From Ornithodoros turicata (taxonomy: Eukaryota; Arthropoda; Arachnida; Ixodida; Argasidae), in assembly GCF_037126465.1 (NCBI RefSeq), contig NW_026999474.1, positions 62,001-126,000 on the forward strand: a stretch of DNA of 64,000 nucleotides. The letters are read 5' to 3'. The position numbers and the translations under genes are program-made. A model generated the notes under the pieces. The model did no database searches. It was not told the origin of the DNA and saw only the letters and a list, made by a program, of their open reading frames with translations. This document shows positions 43,862 to 54,959 of the stretch, piece by piece. How positions within the stretch are numbered: the first letter of the stretch is position 1; the number at the start of each line of letters is the position of its first letter.

Positions 43862-46800
43862 GGTCACGAGTGTGTTACTAAAAAAAGGTAACTAAGATAC
43901 AGTTACAGTTAGTTAGCATGCAAAACTAGTAACTGAGTTACATGTTACTTTTTGAAACGTAACTAGTTACAGCTGCGGCTGCTGCATTAAGGTAACAGTT
44001 ACTTTACAGCAGAGGTGGGCATCCTCACGAGGGCAAATGAGGGTGCCCTCACCCTCACATCACCCTCACCCTCACATCACCCTCACCTCACGCACATTGA
44101 GGTGAGGTGAGGTGAGGAAAAATTCTCAAAAGAGAGATTGAGGTGAGGTGAGGAAAATGTTTCAAGAGGGAGGTTGAGGTGAGGTAAGGTGAGGAAAATT
44201 TTTGACAAGGACTTTGAGGTGAGGTGAGTGAGGAAAAATTTCCAAAATTGAGATTGAGAAAAATTGACGAAAAATTTTTGAGAGGGAGGTTGAGGAAATG
44301 TGGAGCGGCTATTTTCAATTGCGCGATCTCTTAAAAGGGCACCGAGAGCCAGCTTCTTCTATTACCAATGTAGCAGAAATGTTACTGTGAGCATAGGCTC
44401 TCTGCACTAAAATGTGTTCGCTTTATGCACGTTAGTTCCAGACTTTCAGTAGAGTCAGATACATGATAGACGTGTCAGATCAGATACACGTACAAGTGAA
44501 TATAGCTTATGTGTGCTTTATATGTATTTAGCTCAGATTTCAATAAAATCAAACTAGTCAGTTGAGTCACATACATGATGTGAGACACATGAACAAGTCA
44601 GTATAGTTCCGTGTGCTTTGAGTGTTTAGATTTCAACAAAGACAAACTAGTCAGTCTGTAAGCAGATGTCTTTCACGTATTATATGGAACGATAGTACAT
44701 GACAACCAATGGCCTTATCAGAGACTGATGTAAGAAATGGAGGCAACAACACGCGCTTTAAGTGCAATAAGCGCAAATAATGGCATATATTTCGTATTGC
44801 CACAAGTTGAAAAATTGAGCTTTTAGTACGGCAATGAAGTTAGGTGAAAACACACAAGAGGTCTGTGTCTACATAAAGTAATTTAATTAGTAAGTCAACA
44901 CATAAGTCACTAGTAATCCGTAGAGCACGTCTACCTAATTGCTTTAAAACAAGGGTCATGAAGAAAAGGTCCCCGAATTCCGGCTGCAAATGAATACGTC
45001 TGCTATTTAAGTATTATTGATCGATACTATAAAGTCATAACCGACAAAAATGCAAAATGTACAAGTAATTCGAAGTATAGCTGCATAGCATCCCGAAAAC
45101 GACTTCCACAGCTTCATTATCATTCTCGCTTGAGAGAATCTCGATAAAAGCCATTCCTGCCTTGTCAGTATGAAAAACAACTCAAAATTGCTCGGTTTGT
45201 GCAACTTCTCTACCCATGTATCCGACGTACAATTTTTACTGATCGTACATGTAGTGGATACTTGTTGCAAGAACGACGAACCAAGCAAGGCAATGAATCT
45301 TAGCTGTGGGTACTTATAAGTTGTTGTCAGGAATCAACCAACGAAGCACTAAAAAGCCAACTGCAACGTATACACCTACCCACTCCTAATACCTTTTTGA
45401 TTCCGTGTTAGCACTACGAAGTAACTGTGGCTCTGAGCAACGCCACTCCTAATCGAAAGAGCACGTGTGAAGTGAAAACGTTTTACAGAAACTGGTTAAG
45501 GTGAGCTCGACGAGGCAAAAATTATAACAAAGATGAATATATTTTAGAAAGAAGGTTGAGGCGAGGTGAGGTGAGGAAGATACTTTAGAATGAAGGTTGA
45601 GGTGAGGAAAATACTTCAGAAAGAAGGTTGAGGTGAGGTGAGGAAAATTTTTCAGGAAAAAAATGAGGTGAGGTGAGGAAAAACTGTTCTGGAAAATGTT
45701 GAGGTGAGGTGAGGTAAGGAAAATAATTTTAAAAGGAGGTTGAGGTAAGGTGAGGAACGAAGTCCCCCCAAAAATGAGGTGAGGTGAGGAAAAACATCTG
45801 TGACGAAAATTGAGGTGAGGGCAAAGATCGTGAGGGCATTTGCCCACCTCTGCTTTACAGTTATCTTCTGAGAAGAAAGCTGAATAAATACACTTCTGAA
45901 AAAGTTTCTTTTTGCACTTGTACTGTCCTAGAATAGATATCCAGTGTCACTAACAAAGGATTTCCCATGAACCTTTACACCACGGTGGAAGTCATGACAG
46001 ACATGCAAAATTAGAACCTTAATGGTGCATTCAGTCATCAATTCCTTGCCAGATGGTCAGTCATACGGCCTTTGTGACCAAACTGAGATGCAAGGGCAAT
46101 GGAGTTCCCGCACGACAGGTTACGGCGTTCCCTGGAAACTGACAAAACCTCGTCACCTAACACCATGAGCAAAAAGGTGCAGATTTCCTTCAATTCGAAA
46201 CAAAAAGTTTTGGAACGTAATGTTTTTTAAACTTTTTTCGCATGCAATGCCTCGAGTTCTTCTGATGCATTTTTGCTTCTCATTCTATCTCATCACTTTG
46301 TAGTAATACCCTAGAACCACTACACTCCGTATCATCTCCATCCAAAATTTTGCGTGCACAACAAAGTATCCATAGCAAATCTCATTTGCTGTTGTACGTT
46401 TCAAATTCGCTAAGTGCCAAACAAACGTTGTTTCCAAGTACACATAGTGAGAACAAATGTGACTTGATTACATTCCATTCAACATCCGCAGATGTGTTCA
46501 TTGGTATCAATATCATCGGCAAAACACCTCCACGCCATCACGGATACCGTCTGGGGTACTCCCAGTGTTTGGGGCCGTACTTCAGTTACTGCCTTTTCTT
46601 AATGCCATAACCTGAAAGGCCGTATTTGTGCCCATCTGACAAAGACATTAGTCTAGGCAATCGTGGCTACGAATGAGATGACAAAATTAGTGCGATTCCT
46701 GGTTGGAAAAAACTGCACTATACGTGAAGCCTCGACAAAATTATGCCGGAGAATTGACGCATGCAAAATATTGTCATACCCAAGCCCTACTTAGTTACGG

Positions 46801-46926
46801 TGACACTTTACAGTTACCTTAGCAAAAGCAGTAACTTGTCACAGTTATAAGAGGAACGTAACTATAGTTACTGCAAGAGGTTACCAGTTTCAGTTACAAT
46901 TTACTTGTAAGTTATATCAAAGCCTG
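43862..46926. mobile_element. Eroded hAT-like element with GTTAC/GTAAC subterminal repeats
   Basis: 43868-44009 plus 45861-45890 on the left and 46790-46915 on the right are rich in AGTTAC/GTAACT words in opposite orientation, matching the better preserved relative at 51200-52038. The termini are too diverged to define a target duplication. It contains the hAT element 44010-45852. No transposase frame found. Confidence 0.55.
44010..45852. mobile_element. Non-autonomous hAT element, GAGGTGAGGTGAGG subterminal repeats
   Basis: It has a perfect 8-bp target duplication CTTTACAG (44002-44009 and 45853-45860) and terminal inverted repeats CAGAGGTGGGCA at both ends. About 250 bp at the left and 310 bp at the right carry tandem TTGAGGTGAGGTGAGGAAAA-like units, in the same orientation reading on the plus strand at both sides, apart from the outermost complement CCCTCACC at the left end. 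The interior has no transposase; 45385-45440 resembles the 3' end of the SINE on the minus strand. Confidence 0.88.
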
Positions 46927-47342
46927 TCGACATGGCACTTGAACGACTCCCTGTCAAGACCGATGGCCCGTGACCAGAGGAGGCACTTGACGCGTCCACT
47001 AGTTTTAGTGCATCGGACGCTTCGCCTTTGCGCACGTAAACGACAGCGTGGTGGTTTTGCGCAACGCGCGAAGCTCTTTTTGTGTTTTGCGCGTGCGCAG
47101 AACCACTACCCCTCCCGTACGCGAAGACGACAGTGTACGTTGTACTGTAACTCACTCGTGTATAACGCGCGTTATACACCAGAAAATGTGGTAATTCGAC
47201 ACTGGTGAACGATTTGTTGATCCACAACCTGTTACGACTTGTTGTTATTTTGTTGATCCACACAGCAGACACTCCGCACTGACAACTCAATGCTTCGTGC
47301 TGTCACCCAGTTACTCCAATGTAACAATAGTGGAGACTTGAC
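46927..47342. other. Start of the MEST-like intron; CpG-rich patch, no exon seen
   Basis: 46970-47140 has many CG dinucleotides (GCGCACGTAAACG, CAACGCGCGAAG). Overlapping short frames on both strands have no domain. Confidence 0.4.
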
Positions 47343-47496
47343 CTTTAAAGAAGATATCGTAGCCATCAACAATGAAGAAGGATGCGCTCTCTTGCCATTG
47401 GTAAAGTAACGGCGACTGAGGCGGCATGGGGTAACTGTGAAAAATGGCAAATGCAACAGCGAAAACTAAAATAAGAAGGCTAACTAAGGTGTTCAT
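47343..47496 (-). CDS. MEST: First coding exon of a MEST-like alpha/beta hydrolase
   Basis: On the minus strand the ATG at 47496 opens 51 codons and ends at a good donor, AAAG/GTCAAG, with the GT at 47342-47341 (phase 1). Residues 4-19 (LVSLLILVFAVAFAIF) form an N-terminal membrane anchor or signal. Residues 23-51 (PMPPQSPLLYQWQESASFF then IVDGYDIFFK) align with the N-terminus of vertebrate MEST (PPPQ-LSPALHSW... FF... LRIFYQ), directly before the hydrolase core. MEST is an ER-associated alpha/beta-hydrolase of uncertain substrate. The rest of the gene would lie to the left; I could not find its exons in this window. It starts 445 bp from and in opposite orientation to DCAF6. Another hydrolase of the same subfamily cannot be excluded from one exon. 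Confidence 0.7.
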
Positions 47497-47941
47497 CCTG
47501 AGCACGTGACAATCCGTTCGTTTTTGTCATAAGGAAGTCCTGTCACACTCGGCAACTTTTGCTGGTTCTTTCAAACACCGCAAACAACACAGACGTTCGC
47601 TAGTCAATCACTAGATGGCGCGGGCTATGTTCTTTTAGTTTCTGTTTGCCGCGAGTATGTTGATGCCAAAACAGCTGACCACGACAGGATCGTACAAGCA
47701 AAACGTAGCTGTGCTTCGTAGCATTGATCGGAATTGATACTGATTGTTGCGTTCTATGATCGCACAAAAAGTACATCTGCTTGTTGCGAACGTTTCTTTT
47801 ATATCAGACGACGCTGTCGACCGCCACCGCCATGCTTTGTATGTTGTTCGCAAAGCACGCAAAGTAATCGTCAGGACCATTTGTTTTGGATGATGCGTTG
47901 GACGTCACTAGATCAGTAACAGTGGAAATAAGCATCTGTTC
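47497..47941. promoter_or_regulatory. Putative bidirectional promoter between MEST-like and DCAF6
   Basis: Two genes with start codons at 47496 (minus) and 47942 (plus) leave only 445 bp between them, so both 5' ends and promoters must fit here unless upstream non-coding exons exist. No clear TATA box was identified; CpG words occur on both sides. The promoter role is inferred from position only. Confidence 0.5.
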
Positions 47942-48068
47942 ATGACAGGGTTATTAAACAGAAAATCACGACCTGTCACGATGTACGGTAGAAGAGGCCT
48001 ATTTTGGCAAATTGAAGACTCGTCGTATGGTTATTCAACTCCGTTTCAGCTATTCGACGCTGCAAAAG
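47942..48068 (+). CDS. DCAF6: DCAF6 exon 1 (N-terminus)
   Basis: ATG at 47942, or more likely the second in-frame Met at 47981 (codon 14), where GLFWQIED lines up with the start of vertebrate DCAF6 (xLLWDVRK). The exon ends AAAG/GTAAAC at 48068 in phase 1 and encodes residues 1-42. DCAF6 (also NRIP/IQWD1) is a WD40 substrate receptor of the CUL4-DDB1 ubiquitin ligase, reported also as a nuclear-receptor coactivator and calmodulin-binding protein. The six exons seen here join without any frame conflict into about 238 residues, roughly the first quarter of the vertebrate protein. The remainder must lie right of 64000. Confidence 0.85.
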
Positions 48069-48228
48069 GTAAACTGTTGTGTGTCCCTTGATATGTTTAT
48101 TCAAAAGCAGTAGTAAGATGTTCCCGGGAGAAACGCTGTTCCATTGTTAATGTGCGCGTCAACTGCTACTAAAAATAACCAAGTCCTTTAAAAGGTACAC
48201 GGCCTAAAAAGTACCGTATCCCCCGTAG

Positions 48229-48290
48229 GAAGCCGGACTTTTGTCCAGAAACTGAGTCTACAGGCTAAGTTACCAGTCCACAACGGTTGC
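48229..48290 (+). CDS. DCAF6: DCAF6 exon 2
   Basis: Acceptor CCCCGTAG/GA and donor TGC/GTGAGT bound 62 bp. Joined to exon 1 (phase 1) it reads GSRTFVQKLSLQAKLPVHNGC, matching the segment REFIQRLKLEATLNVHDGC that precedes the first WD40 blade in the vertebrate protein. It ends in phase 0, residue 63. The preceding intron is only 160 bp. Confidence 0.88.
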
Positions 48291-48462
48291 GTGAGTAGAA
48301 TGGACTCGAAATTTCTTCATATTTCTCGTGTGTATTATTGTTTTGAGTATATGTCTAGACACAAGCAGCTGTTATTTTCTATTGATATGATGCCAAGAAC
48401 TTTACATATGATATCTCCAGGTTTCTTTGCAAGCCGCACAAGTTGTTTCTTTTTCCTTCAAG

Positions 48463-48555
48463 GTAAATACCATCTGTTGGAATGATGCTGGCACCCTCCT
48501 TCTGTCAGGGTCAGATGACCAACATCTATGCATTACAAACGGGTACAGCCACGAA
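48463..48555 (+). CDS. DCAF6: DCAF6 exon 3 (first WD40 repeat)
   Basis: Acceptor TTCCTTCAAG/GT and donor GAA/GTAAGC bound 93 bp (31 codons, phase 0 at both ends). The peptide [20 protein letters not shown] then [11 protein letters not shown] is the first WD40 blade, nearly identical in pattern to vertebrate [19 protein letters not shown]. The next intron is 5.3 kb and holds a mariner relic, two element termini and a SINE with a hAT inside. Confidence 0.93.
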
Positions 48556-49465
48556 GTAAGCTTTTCATACTGTATTTTGAATGTTGCTTCCTTCTTGCCT
48601 CAGTTGTTTATATATTTTTGAGACAAGACTGGAGAAGGTATGCGCTAAGAAACCAAAGACGAAAAATTGCTCTCCACATTCATATTAGGGTCAATTCATA
48701 CGATACAACTTTTTGGCTGCAACTTGGTTCCCACTGCAGTTGCGCGCAACCCAAGTTGCACCAAATAGTTCCCTTTGAATGCGGTGAGTCGTGACTCCTG
48801 CACCCCAAAGGGAGTGACTCTGTCTAACCCCAGAAGGAGCCTCTGCTTAACGCTCTAAATTAGACTCCAAATCCTGGCCTGCGTGGCGAGAACCCACGTT
48901 TCCGCTCTCTAACCTATCTGAGGTTCGGAGTCTCGACAGACATTGCAGGCACATGATTTGTAAAAGCGTAGCATCTAATAAATTGACTTTGTGAAAGGCT
49001 GAGCCGTTGCATTGCCTTGCATTGCTGAGCCTTGCACCACCGCTAACGCAGATGATCGGCGATAGTTAGTTCCCCGACGTGGATCCACCACTCGAACTTG
49101 TAGCGCAGCCCAAAAGACAACAATACATGTCAAGTGCATGCTCTCAACAACTTCAGTGGGTATTTACCAACTATCCCGCCTTTATTCTTTAGTGGATCGA
49201 TCAACCGATAGGTTGAAATTATTCTCGGTCGATTCTTTTGAGCATCATTCGACGTTGCAAATTTGTACGAGTCAAACGAGGCATCCATGCACAAAAACAT
49301 GTCTGCTGTATCACTTGGCTTCCATCCCCGTCTCTCTGACTCCGCTTTTGAGAAGGTGTCGGAGATTTTGACTGGAGTTACGAGCACCGGAAGTGCGTTT
49401 AGTTGAGAGAGTTATGGACCACTGTGCTTCAACGTGTTAAAAAGACGCTGAAAGCATACTACACG
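48556..49465. other. DCAF6 intron 3, proximal part; repeat debris
   Basis: 48690-48960 has SINE-like words (CAACCCAAGTTGCACC, GACTCCTGCACC). No exon or element with two ends was found. Confidence 0.4.
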
Positions 49466-50150
49466 AGGGTGCATCAAATATAACCACTCAATTTGACTTT
49501 TTATTTGTGGCGAGAAATAAACCGAGTGTACATTATTTTTATACATTATCTCCCGAAGTAGAAATGGATTTTTCCCTGTGGTTCGATAGCTTTTTTATCT
49601 GCTCTTCATAAAAAGAAGAGGGTTGTGTCAGCAGCCTGATGCGCGCAAACTCCTTTACTGCGTCGTCGAATCGTTGGCCTCCCAGTTCTTCTTTAAGTGT
49701 CCCAAACATGTGAAAGTCACAAGGCGATAAGTCAGGGCTACAGGGAGGGTGTTCCAGTGGAGTCCAGCCCCTTTTCCCTTGATTTTGCACATACGATGGC
49801 TACAGTGTGGGCTCTGGGGTTGTCACTTGGGAGAATCACTTTATGTGTTGGTTGGTCACGCGTTTTGCTGTGATAAGCAAGTTTAACCTCACTCAAAGGT
49901 TCACAGTAATATGTAGCGTTGATGGTGCGACGATCGTGCGAGGAATCGATGTACAAAATGCTGCGTTGGTCCCCAAACCAATTGTGAGCACCTTGCCAGC
50001 CGAGTCTCGGCTTTAACAGGGGCTTTCATTTTCAAGCTCATGACGGCCGTCCGCATATTCCTTATGTTAGGCAAACACGTGCGACCTTGACAGTGTTTGA
50101 TTCCCGAACTGCGCTGTCTATCTGTGCAGAATTTCGGTCGGTTTTACACC
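49466..50150 (-). pseudogene. Mariner-type transposase relic
   Basis: On the minus strand 49956-49738 reads VYIDSSHDRRTINATYYCE and HKVILPSDNPRAH, the latter holding the second catalytic Asp of the DDE/D core. In another frame 49790-49539 reads LEHPPCSPDLSPCDFHMFG (third catalytic Asp in the SPDLSPCD block, DD34D-mariner style) and LGGQRFDD... FYEEQIKKLSNHREKS, the normal C-terminus. A frameshift lies at about 49795. The N-terminal third is decayed beyond 49960. GGGTGCATCAAATATAACCA at about 49468 is probably one terminus. The element is in the antisense orientation in a DCAF6 intron. Confidence 0.82.
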
Positions 50151-50439
50151 CTCACGAGCAAGAAAATTTATAATGCCTAATACGTTGTGCAACGGACCTC
50201 TTTCTCAGACATTGTATGATGGACTACTGAGGAAGTGTAAGGAGACCGGTCGGCTTCTCACCTAACTACTGACCCATCTTCCTAACACGTGCACAAGTGG
50301 CAGTGCGCTCCAACTGATAGAATGCGCTCTACAACAAAAAATGTCTCGTTTATATTTGTTCCACCCTCTCGTTTGACTGCTATGTGAAAATTTGTGAAAT
50401 GCACGATATGGGGAGCAATGTGTCCTTGTTCAGGGATTG

Positions 50440-50622
50440 AGAAGCACTTGAACTTTTATGCCGACTTCTTTTATGTCCGAATCAGTTACTCCTATTATTT
50501 TTTCCGGTTCAAGTTCAGCAGTGTCATAAAATTTGCGGTTCAGATTTGGGTTTGGTTGTGGCAAAAATAACGGTTGAGGTACTGTTTTCGGTTCGGGTTC
50601 AGTTCGACACCCTGCTTTTATC
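50440..50622. repeat. Solo hAT-like terminus rich in GGTTC/GGTTCAGG words
   Basis: The words CGGTTCAAGTTC, GCGGTTCAG and CGGTTCGGGTTCAG end at CGACACCCTG, resembling 28000-28129. No paired end with an 8-bp duplication was found. 50850-51030 is a separate AT-rich patch with ATCGAT/GATATATC words. Confidence 0.5.
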
Positions 50623-51091
50623 GGAGATTTATTACACATTCCTTACACCTACATATGATTGCGCAAAAAATCCTCTTCGTTATCGAGCAAGGTTACAGTG
50701 GGCAAGGTAACACACTTCTCTTTGCTTTCCGCAATTAGGAAAGCCCCTAGAATCTCCTTTCACACTCAATCCTGTATTTTCCCTTTGCTACAGTCTCATT
50801 GAAAATGGCTTCACACTACTGACGCAGAAGTATCACAACTTTCGATGTTGATAAATATAAACATCGTAAAAAAATGATCGATAAAATTGATCAAAATGTC
50901 AATGTTTTTATCAATATAAATATCTGAAAGATCACTGAACGAAACAATAACGATGAAATGAAAACCATATTTTATAATATATCAGTATTTTGAAGAGAAA
51001 TATTGATATATCAATGTTTTAAAAGCCGTCACCCCATTACTTGAACAATTGAAGAAAAAAAGCCCTCGTTCATTATCTTCCACATGTATTA

Positions 51092-52190
51092 GGCAGTGTT
51101 CACACGGGGCAACTTTTTCCAGCAACTATGGGCAATTTTTTCGTGTTGCTGGCAGTCGGCCAACACAGTTAACCTCCACCAACTCAAGTTGCTTGGAATC
51201 AGTCTTGTGCCCGTTACCAAAAAAAAAGGAACTAAATACCGTTACCCGTTACTTCAGAAAAAAGTAACTAAATATGTTACTCGTTACCAACATACAAAAG
51301 TAACAAGTTCTCGTTATTCACAGGGAACGAGTTATACTTTTACGTTACTGCCGCATATTTAAAGGAGCCAACAAACATGCCGTTACTTGCCTTCAACTCT
51401 TTATTAATGAGGAATTGCACTTTAGAAGTAGCTCGAAATTTGTGGGCCGTCCTTCGTGTTCCGTGTCTCTCGGCCCCTTACCATGACTCTATATCAGTTT
51501 GCCTGGACCTTCTCCCTTCTTTCCGAAGTTGGGGTGATTGGAGATTATGGAAACACAAGAAAAAACACCGGTTTTGGTGCCACGAATCATCAACGGTTCC
51601 CAAAAACAGACGAGGGGCTGCATCATAATTTAGGGCGCTCAGAAGCTTAGCAAAGACAAGAAAAGGCTAGAAGTCAAAACACGTTTTTTGTAGCCATAGC
51701 ACAATTGGTGCCCATTCTTGGGAAGGAGTGATGGTCGGAGATTACGGAAACAAGAGAAAAGACAACAACACATCCAGCGAGGGACTTTGTGTCACACGTT
51801 GTCGTGAGTCACGCAGGTCAAATCTGCACGCATTGCGCCATGCGGAGTGTCGAAATGTGCTCCCGCTGCTCCCGAAATGCGCTGAAGAAAAAGAACGAGT
51901 AACGTCAGTAACGAGTTACCAATTTTTGTAACTGATTCCTTAAGTATTACAATTTAAAAAAAAAAAAAAGTAACCAAATCGTTACTTCGTTACCAAAAAA
52001 AGTAACCTTTACCAAGTAACGAGTTAGGCACAACTCTGCTTGGAATTGCTCCCCGAGCGAAAACTTGAGTGTCCATGCATCGGCCATTCAGCAATGGGAG
52101 AATTGCCACGTGACTCCTGATGGCATTGTGGGATTTCGTTTGTAGTTTCACTGGTTCATATCCTGCCGGTGCAACTGAGAAATACTTTTT
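51092..52190 (+). repeat. SINE-like repeat split by a hAT element
   Basis: 51092-51199 plus 52047-52190 read continuously as one repeat (GTGTTCACACGGGGCAAC... GTTGCTTGGAAT / TGCTCCCCGAGCGA... GACTCCTGATGGCATTG... GGTGCAACTGAGAAATA). The second half matches 25800-26036. A weak B-box-like GTTCATATCC is near 52153. Confidence 0.6.
51200..52038. mobile_element. Non-autonomous hAT element, GTTAC/GTAAC subterminal repeats
   Basis: It has a perfect 8-bp target duplication CTTGGAAT (51192-51199 and 52039-52046). The ends CAGTCTTGTGCC and, on the other strand, CAGAGTTGTGCC are terminal inverted repeats. CGTTAC/GTAACG words cluster in the outer 150 bp on both sides. The interior has no transposase. 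It is inserted in a SINE-like repeat within DCAF6 intron 3. Confidence 0.88.
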
Positions 52191-53890
52191 TGTGTGTGTT
52201 TGGTCTAGTTTTTTACTAACATCACACAAACAATAGTCAGTTTTTTTAGATCATGATGATCTTTTGGCATAATAAACTTACGCAAGTTTGATAAATAGGA
52301 GCTGGGTTATTCCTTCTCAACTTAGGTAAGGTGTTCCGGACACCATCGGTGATTTTTATTGAAAAAATATATGTTGTAGCCTGACTCACATTGAGAATGG
52401 AACAGCAAGTATTTTTCCTCTAGTTTCCGTAATTGCCGAGAGAAAAAAAAAGATCCGAAAGAATATGGCATGTCCGACGCAATTTCTGGCATAACGACTC
52501 TGGCATTCTTTTCAATTCTTTTTCTTTCCAAAGAACGCATTCACGGCTTTAAATTTTTTCCCTCGCATTCCCAGCTATGTTGGCTTCAAGTGCCTTGGTT
52601 CAGTTGTGGCGGGGATTTTGTTATTTTGTGGCTAAAAATACGCAAAGTTGGGGGCAATGACGAAAATTGCTCATGTTCTTGTGTACATGCCAGTGAAATG
52701 AGAAAGGTATCATATCGGGAAGGCTATAAGTTGGTATCAGATTTCGGAGCCTAGGCCAGGTTGCTGTCACGTAAGGAGGCATCTACAACTGCGGTTTTTG
52801 AGCGCTCATATCTAAAAAACCCCACCTCGAAAATTCTCCAAACTTTGTAGCCACATGGTTCCGCATATGATATTTGAGTGCACAGGAAATTGAAGTTTTT
52901 TTTTCCTTGCACAATAAAAGTTAGAGCGTGCCAGGGTTTCAGTGTCCGACTGTGGTGCGTGTAGTGACCATGGAAGTGCTGTGAGAAGTTAACCTGGTGG
53001 ATATTCACATTTTTCTTTTGACAGCCGCCTGTGCTCTTCGTATTGCTACTTGAGGACCCAAAGAGTCGAATATTTTCCCCAGGGAGTCTAAAGTGGCACG
53101 ACAGCTTCACAAGGACACTATAGAGAAATGTAAATTGAGTCTATGTGTCACTGCCTGCGCGGTATGTGCATGAGAATTCCATGTTTACGTCCAGCTTTTT
53201 AAACCGTGCCAGTAAAGATGAGTCACTATTTATTTACGTTTGGTTGATTACGTTAGCAGCTGTGGCAAAGGTAATCTGACTCACGCACATTACAATACTG
53301 TTCAGTCGTCAGAACGGTTCTCATCAGCGCATCATCCAGCGAAGATACGCGGGCGAAGTTCCTTTGAATGTGGATCTTCTGTCTGAGCCTGTTCATGTAG
53401 TTCACGCAGCAGGCACCGTCTTTATCTAATTTCATCTTCATGGCGGAGATACAGGCGGCAAAGCAACGGCGAGTCAAAACAGTGTCAAAACACAACTGTT
53501 GCAAACGAAATCACATAATATACGATAATAATAAACACGACACATAAACGAAATATAATAATGTTAACAAATATTGCAAAACATTGCTCCACATTAGACA
53601 ACGTTTGTAATGTTGCCTCAATGTTATGGCAACAGTGTGTGCTACTAGTGGGTGAGCCAACTGTGCATGTTGGATGATGAGAATTTTGAGACTTTTCAGG
53701 TTCTCATGACCCATTGAGCCAAGCCAGTTTTTGAAATTTGTTAGCGAAATCACTAGTTAGTGTACTACAGAGCAGTTATGTGCCTGAAATGTTTTGTGAG
53801 CTTCAAATTGACAATCTAAATTTTTCTTTGCATCCTTCCTCTCTAGGGAGCACAGCCTATGTACACATTTTATGCCTTTTCCTTCCTTAG
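52191..53890. other. DCAF6 intron 3, distal part; no exon seen
   Basis: No recognised element with two ends; only short frames without domains. Confidence 0.4.
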
Positions 53891-53968
53891 GTCGTGGCAG
53901 ACATTAGAACAGGCCATACTGCCAACATCTTCAGCGCAAAATTCTTGCCAAACACTAGTGATCACCTC
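53891..53968 (+). CDS. DCAF6: DCAF6 exon 4
   Basis: Acceptor CCTTCCTTAG/GT and donor CTC/GTAAGT bound 78 bp (26 codons, phase 0/0). The peptide [20 protein letters not shown] then NTSDHL continues the WD40 propeller and matches vertebrate [20 protein letters not shown]. It has the GH and xAKF signature of a WD repeat. A 61-bp intron follows. Confidence 0.93.
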
Positions 53969-54029
53969 GTAAGTTAGGTCCTTGTGCTAGAATTTTGTAT
54001 TTTAAACTTTAAATGACTTTCTGCTTCAG

Positions 54030-54248
54030 GTGGTGTCCTGCTCAGGGGACGGTGTCATAGCCTACTCTGATGTAGAACGGCCTGAAACCAGCTTGCACAA
54101 CCTGTGGACTTGTCACTTTGGCACAGCGTATGAGATTGCCACTGTCCCCAATGACCCACACTCATTCTTGTCATGTGGAGAAGATGGCACAGTGCGGTGG
54201 TTTGACCTGCGCACGAAATGCAGTTGCTCTGTGGATGACTGTAAGGAG
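54030..54248 (+). CDS. DCAF6: DCAF6 exon 5
   Basis: Acceptor TGCTTCAG/GT and donor GAG/GTGTGT bound 219 bp (73 codons, phase 0/0). It encodes VVSCSGDGVIAYSDVERPET, then TCHFGTAYEIATVPNDPHSF and LSCGEDGTVRWFDLRTKCSC, that is, two WD40 blades including the RWFD ending, colinear with vertebrate DCAF6 (VSCSGDGVIFYT... CGEDGTVRWFDTR). The donor is the GTGTGT form, weaker than the others. Confidence 0.93.
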
Positions 54249-54587
54249 GTGTGTTTCTCAAAAGCTCCATTATCAGTAAACATTGTAGAACCAACTATGG
54301 GTCATTTAATGGAAATTATCCTGTAAGAAAGACAGAAAGGGGGGCACACAAACATGAACTGAGATCCTGAACACAACCTGAACACAACCTGAATGCAGAT
54401 CCTGCTACGTGCTGCTACTAACACATGTTTCTCTGACTTATTGCACCATATTTGCTTCAAAAGAGGCTGCTGGACGTGAGGTGAAAGTGAAAATGAAACT
54501 GAAAGTTGTACGGCTGCTCTATCCATTGTAGAGAAACGCTTCTCCGATGAATCATTCCATGTCATGAGACGAGACCAGGCCCCAACA
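54249..54587. other. Start of DCAF6 intron 5; no feature seen
   Basis: Nothing recognised before the dispersed repeat that starts at 54588. Confidence 0.4.
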
Positions 54588-54766
54588 GCTCCCCACAGAG
54601 CCCATAGTTTGAGATAATTAACGCAACACCGGGCACATTTCCAATGAGAACACGGATGTAATGCGTACCAACCAGCCAATTAGGAGCCTTCCTGTTTGTT
54701 TCGCCTTTCGGCCGATCCTATTGACTTCTACTGATTTTCACGCCTGGCACCAAGTTATTCAGTGTT
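54588..54766. repeat. Dispersed repeat, inverted copy of 27749-27931
   Basis: It is an about 180-bp near-complete match on the opposite strand, located in DCAF6 intron 5. Confidence 0.6.
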
Positions 54767-54959
54767 CTCACATTAACTAACTAAATCAACTTTTGACTAA
54801 TATAGATACCATATGACACCTAAAGGGGGTGCACTCCTCCGACGTGGCAGCACCACCACCAGCAGTCTTGGGTGTAGCCGATGTGACATCATGCCGCCTC
54901 TTCTATACATTCTGAAGTGGAACTGCCATTTGTGTGGCGACCACCATAATTAGAGGGGC

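Noticed and set aside
44091..44300. Telomere-like or minisatellite array (GAGGTGAGGTGAGG)
   Set aside because: It lies within a hAT element with an 8-bp target duplication and recurs at its other end.
48291..48485. ORF running through DCAF6 intron 2
   Set aside because: Splice sites and homology show exon 3 starts at 48463; the upstream part is intronic readthrough.
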